From an uncultured bacterium (GTDB lineage: Bacteria > Actinomycetota > Coriobacteriia > Coriobacteriales > Coriobacteriaceae): DNA of 9,935 bases. The stretch is from NCBI GenBank assembly GCA_905215275.1, contig CAJMPE010000061.1, forward strand, positions 1 to 9,935, written 5' to 3'. The notes beneath the pieces were generated by a model that saw only the letters and a program-made list of their open reading frames with translations, had not been told where the DNA came from and searched no databases. The translations under genes and the position numbers were made by a program. Positions 7,652 to 9,935 of the stretch are shown here, piece by piece; positions within the stretch are counted from its first letter, which is position 1; each line of letters opens with the position of its first letter.

Positions 7652-9124
7652 TTAGGCGGGCTGGACCTCGAATGCAAAGTTCTCGTCACTCATGCGCACG
7701 GTGTCGCCGTCAACGAGCTCGACCGGGAAGCCCGGATCGATGCGCTCGTTATTGACGAAGGTACCGTTGCGCGAGTTGTCGTCCTCGATGGTGCAGGTAG
7801 CACCGTCGGTAACGAAGATCGCGTGGCTGCGCGAAACCGTCGTGGAGCCCTTGACCATAAACGAGCTGTGCTTGGACTTACCGACCACAAAGCGACGGCC
7901 GCGGACCTCAAAGCGCTCGCCGGTGGCAATGCGCGTGAGGTAGAAGCGCAGGTGGCGCTCGGGAGCTGCGGGCGCGGGGGCCGGCTCGGGCTTGGGAGCG
8001 GGCTTGGGATCAGGCGTGGGCTCGGGCTTGGGCTCGGGAGCAGGCTCGGGCTTGGGAGCATGGACGGCGTGCGCAGGCGCCTTGGCGTCGTTCGCATGGG
8101 AGCCATGGCGCTCGACCGTATCCTGGGAGAACAGGGACTCGTAACCCTCGGCGACCTTAAAGTCGATCGGGTTGAGCACGCCAGTGCGATCCGGGCGGGA
8201 CTGGGCGATGGGCGCGTCGGCCAGGTCGTCCTCGTCCTCAGGCGCCGGCTCGGATTCGGGCTCGGGCTCAGGCTCCGGCTCAGGCTCAGGCTCGGGCTCC
8301 GGCTTCGGCTCAGGCTCGGGCTCGGGCTCCGGGGCAGGCTGCGGCTCGGGCGCGGGCGCAGGTGCAGGTTCGGTAGCGGCGATCGGCTCGTCTTCCAAAT
8401 CGGAAAGAACGACCGTACCCAGCACGGGGCCGGGGGCGGACACGTCCAGGTCCTCGCCATCATCGAGCACCGTCGTGCCGTGGTCATCGCCGCTATCGAG
8501 CACCGTGGTGCCGTGGTCATCGCCATCGCCATCGTCGAGCACGGTGGTGCCGGCATCCATGAGCATGGCGCTCGCGCTCACCTGCTTCAGGTGGCGGGAG
8601 AAGCCCAGGATATCGAAGGGACCGGGCTTCTTAAAGAACGCGGCAAACGACGACATGGCGTTCTGGGCGATATCGTCGGAAGGCTTGACCGATGCGGCGA
8701 CCTGTTCAAAGAACACGCGAACGGCGTCCAGGTTGGGCGTCAGGCCGGTCATCGGCAAAAACACGAAACGACAGCCCGTACCAGAGGCGTCCATAACCAC
8801 CTCGTCGGCGGCAAAGCGCAGGTTCATAAGCGGCATCTGGCCTGCAACCAGAGTATCAAGCGCGCTGGAGATGCTCTCGAGCAGCTCACAGGTCTCGGCA
8901 CCGTCAAAGGGGCGCGCCAGACGCTGTTCCAAGGTCTCGCCGGCAATGCGATAGCGCATCTCGAGCACGCCATCGGGGTAGCGCATAAGCGCGCCGGGCA
9001 GCAGGCAGGGCACGACGCCGCCGGTTACAGCTTCATAAAGACGCTTGTCGAGCTGACGCTGGTCGGCGACCACGTAGCCGAGTGCCATAGAACCGTCACG
9101 CTGCTGAATAACTCGTTTTTCCAT
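7652..9124 (-). CDS. FHA-domain adaptor with DUF6382-like N-terminus, TTVL acidic repeats and Pro-Glu spacers
   Basis: Likely cytosolic phosphopeptide-binding adaptor, 490 aa from the ATG at 9124. A TTG four codons upstream (9136) is possible; neither has a clear Shine-Dalgarno, and the ATG starts just after the previous stop. Residues 1-185 form a globular domain resembling DUF6382, which precedes FHA domains in Firmicutes; this is from pattern memory. Residues 190-240 carry GTTVLD at 192, 205 and 216, plus GTVVLS at 236, amid Asp/Gly. Residues 253-296 and 357-388 are Pro-Glu/Pro-Lys spacers; between them RTGVLN (313) resembles the repeats of the membrane protein at 4052-4957. The C-terminal 100 residues are an FHA domain: VGKSKHSSF (GK where GR is usual), SRSHA (431-435) and NSRNGTFVN (450-458). 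No TM segment. The architecture is that of a kinase substrate that also binds phosphothreonine, comparable to mycobacterial GarA with its ETTSVF motif next to an FHA domain. Confidence 0.92.
   Translation of the reverse strand: MEKRVIQQRDGSMALGYVVADQRQLDKRLYEAVTGGVVPCLLPGALMRYPDGVLEMRYRIAGETLEQRLARPFDGAETCELLESISSALDTLVAGQMPLMNLRFAADEVVMDASGTGCRFVFLPMTGLTPNLDAVRVFFEQVAASVKPSDDIAQNAMSSFAAFFKKPGPFDILGFSRHLKQVSASAMLMDAGTTVLDDGDGDDHGTTVLDSGDDHGTTVLDDGEDLDVSAPGPVLGTVVLSDLEDEPIAATEPAPAPAPEPQPAPEPEPEPEPKPEPEPEPEPEPEPEPESEPAPEDEDDLADAPIAQSRPDRTGVLNPIDFKVAEGYESLFSQDTVERHGSHANDAKAPAHAVHAPKPEPAPEPKPEPTPDPKPAPKPEPAPAPAAPERHLRFYLTRIATGERFEVRGRRFVVGKSKHSSFMVKGSTTVSRSHAIFVTDGATCTIEDDNSRNGTFVNNERIDPGFPVELVDGDTVRMSDENFAFEVQPA
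7961..8056 (-). repeat. Pro-Lys/Pro-Glu repeat (spacer 2)
   Basis: Residues 357-388 of the FHA adaptor alternate Pro with Lys, Glu, Ala, Thr or Asp and lead straight into the FHA domain. It resembles spacer 1 but carries more Lys, so its net charge is near neutral. Probably a flexible tether between the RTGVLN segment and the FHA domain. Confidence 0.85.
8237..8368 (-). repeat. Hexanucleotide Pro-Glu repeat (spacer 1)
   Basis: The coding strand is a run of degenerate six-base units coding Pro-Glu, Pro-Ala or Pro-Lys (plus strand ggctcN, with N variable), forming residues 253-296 of the FHA adaptor. It should be an extended, rigid, negatively charged linker. The hexamer period keeps the frame if the unit number changes. 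Confidence 0.9.
8453..8554 (-). repeat. TTVLD acidic repeats in the FHA adaptor
   Basis: Three GTTVLD(D/S)G units with GDD spacers, at protein positions 192, 205 and 216, are encoded by near-identical DNA. On the plus strand the segments read as atcgagcaccgt(c/g)gtgccgtgg. A weaker fourth copy (GTVVLSD) follows about 20 residues later, just outside this interval. Each unit offers a Thr-Thr pair in an acidic setting, with Asp at +3 of the second Thr. Confidence 0.88.
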
Positions 9125-9128
9125 TTGG

Positions 9129-9935
9129 CTAACCAATCGTCAGAACATGCGCGTCGCGCGCGCAAAACCAATAGGTAATTCGGCCGGCGAGCACAATGCG
9201 GTCGCCGAACTCGAGCGGAAAGGCCCGGGGGCCCTTCTCTCCCCCGCTGTCGAAAACGCAGGAAAGGGCATCGTCCTCACCGCGCAGGACGCGCGTGCCG
9301 TGAGTGCTTCCGCCATCCTCCAAAAACCAGGTGCCGTCGAGCATGAACACGCGACAGTGCAGACGCGAGACCACCGGGTCGGCCTCGATCGCGTCGCAGC
9401 TGCTAAAGCGCCCGATCGAAAAGGGCCGGTCGGCATCCACGCACCACACGCCCGAGATACACGGTCCGTCTCCGACCGTGGTGCGCACCAGGCAAGCGCC
9501 TTTGGACACGCGCTCGCCGCACGCCGCCGGCGAGTCATTGGACTCCGCAGGCGTACGGGAACAAAGCGTGCGGGCGAAGCGGTCGTCCAGGCAGCCAAAG
9601 GCCATGGTGCGAAAGCAGGCAGCGAAGAGCTCGGCAAGCGGGGCACGATCGCAAGCGGCCTGTTGCTCGCCCCAGCGCACCACCTCGCGCGACTCGCAGG
9701 CCATGCGCAGCGGATCGACCTCGCGGCCGGCGCGACGCTCGCTTTCCAGTCCGCGAAGCAGCTCGGGCCACGAGGTGTGGAGCGCGTAGTCAAACAGCTC
9801 CGCATCGTCCAGTTTGGTCGTCTCGCGCAGCATCTCGATCAACGAAGTCGCGGCCTTGGAGAACACCGAGCTGTCGTCGGCATAGCCCTGCTGCATATCG
9901 GCTGCATAGCGGCTCGAATGCATCAGGCGGGACAG
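9129..9935 (-). CDS. FHA-domain protein, cysteine-rich, 5' end outside window (partial)
   Basis: Role: probable cytosolic phosphothreonine reader. The frame is open to the right edge (four more codons beyond the first ATG at 9923). No Shine-Dalgarno precedes that ATG, so the true start is probably outside the window. Numbering from that ATG, 264 residues are visible. Residues 1-130 look helical and match no family I know (it has a WPELLRGLE stretch near 52-60). The C-terminal 110 residues form an FHA domain: SIGRFSSCD (169-177) with the GR pair, SRLHCRVF (186-193) with the Ser/Arg/His core, then GGSTHGTRVL (204-213), where the usual N-G turn reads H-G. About 13 cysteines are spread along the visible part, many for a cytosolic adaptor. 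No signal peptide or TM segment is visible. The stop TAG (9131-9129) lies 4 nt before the next gene's ATG, so translation is probably coupled. FHA call strong; partner unknown. Confidence 0.85.
   Translation of the reverse strand: MSRLMHSSRYAADMQQGYADDSSVFSKAATSLIEMLRETTKLDDAELFDYALHTSWPELLRGLESERRAGREVDPLRMACESREVVRWGEQQAACDRAPLAELFAACFRTMAFGCLDDRFARTLCSRTPAESNDSPAACGERVSKGACLVRTTVGDGPCISGVWCVDADRPFSIGRFSSCDAIEADPVVSRLHCRVFMLDGTWFLEDGGSTHGTRVLRGEDDALSCVFDSGGEKGPRAFPLEFGDRIVLAGRITYWFCARDAHVLTIG

Noticed and set aside
7646..7660. Possible hairpin (cgcc-ctta-ggcg) just after the FHA adaptor stop
   Set aside because: The stem is only 4 bp with no T-run, and the phosphatase ribosome site follows closely. 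Too weak for a terminator.
6977..9178. A 733-codon open frame on the plus strand opposite the phosphatase and the FHA adaptor
   Set aside because: Same reasons: no family motifs, its Gly/Leu/Arg runs are the mirror of the Pro-Glu repeat, and the opposite strand has clear PP2C and FHA motifs.

Overview
The window is G+C rich (roughly 60% by eye) and every gene I can support lies on the minus strand, so reading runs from right to left. The gene content is PknB-like kinase, PP2C phosphatase, FHA proteins, a phospho-motif membrane protein and a very large Ig-like surface protein. Together with single-membrane (Gram-positive) secretion features, this suggests an actinobacterium of the gut Coriobacteriia, such as Collinsella or a relative. 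That placement is inference from gene style, not from a marker gene.

Layout in transcription order: (1) 9935-9129, a 5'-truncated, cysteine-rich protein with a C-terminal FHA domain; (2) 9124-7652, a second FHA protein with an N-terminal DUF6382-like domain, a TTVL-repeat acidic linker and two Pro-Glu spacers; (3) 7609-6722, a PP2C-type Ser/Thr phosphatase; (4) 6718-4970, a one-TM Ser/Thr kinase with an extracytoplasmic helical domain and no PASTA repeats; (5) 4957-4052, a one-TM protein whose cytosolic tail is a 14-residue tandem repeat, each unit carrying one Thr in a T-x-V/L-L motif; (6) 4034 to beyond position 1, a secreted surface protein of more than 1344 residues with Ig-like domains, ending in what looks like the start of a C-terminal membrane anchor cut by the window edge.

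Gaps between genes are 4, 42, 3, 12 and 17 nt. There is no gene-free stretch over 300 bases, and I see no internal promoter or terminator. All six genes are probably one transcript whose promoter lies right of the window.

Working model (inference): the kinase phosphorylates the regularly spaced threonines of the membrane protein's tail and the matching T-x-V-L motifs in FHA protein 2. The FHA domains read these marks, PP2C erases them, and the circuit controls the cell-surface protein encoded last in the operon. The most interesting signal is this shared T-x-V-L motif, present in nine copies at an exact 14-residue period in one protein and in several copies in its putative reader.
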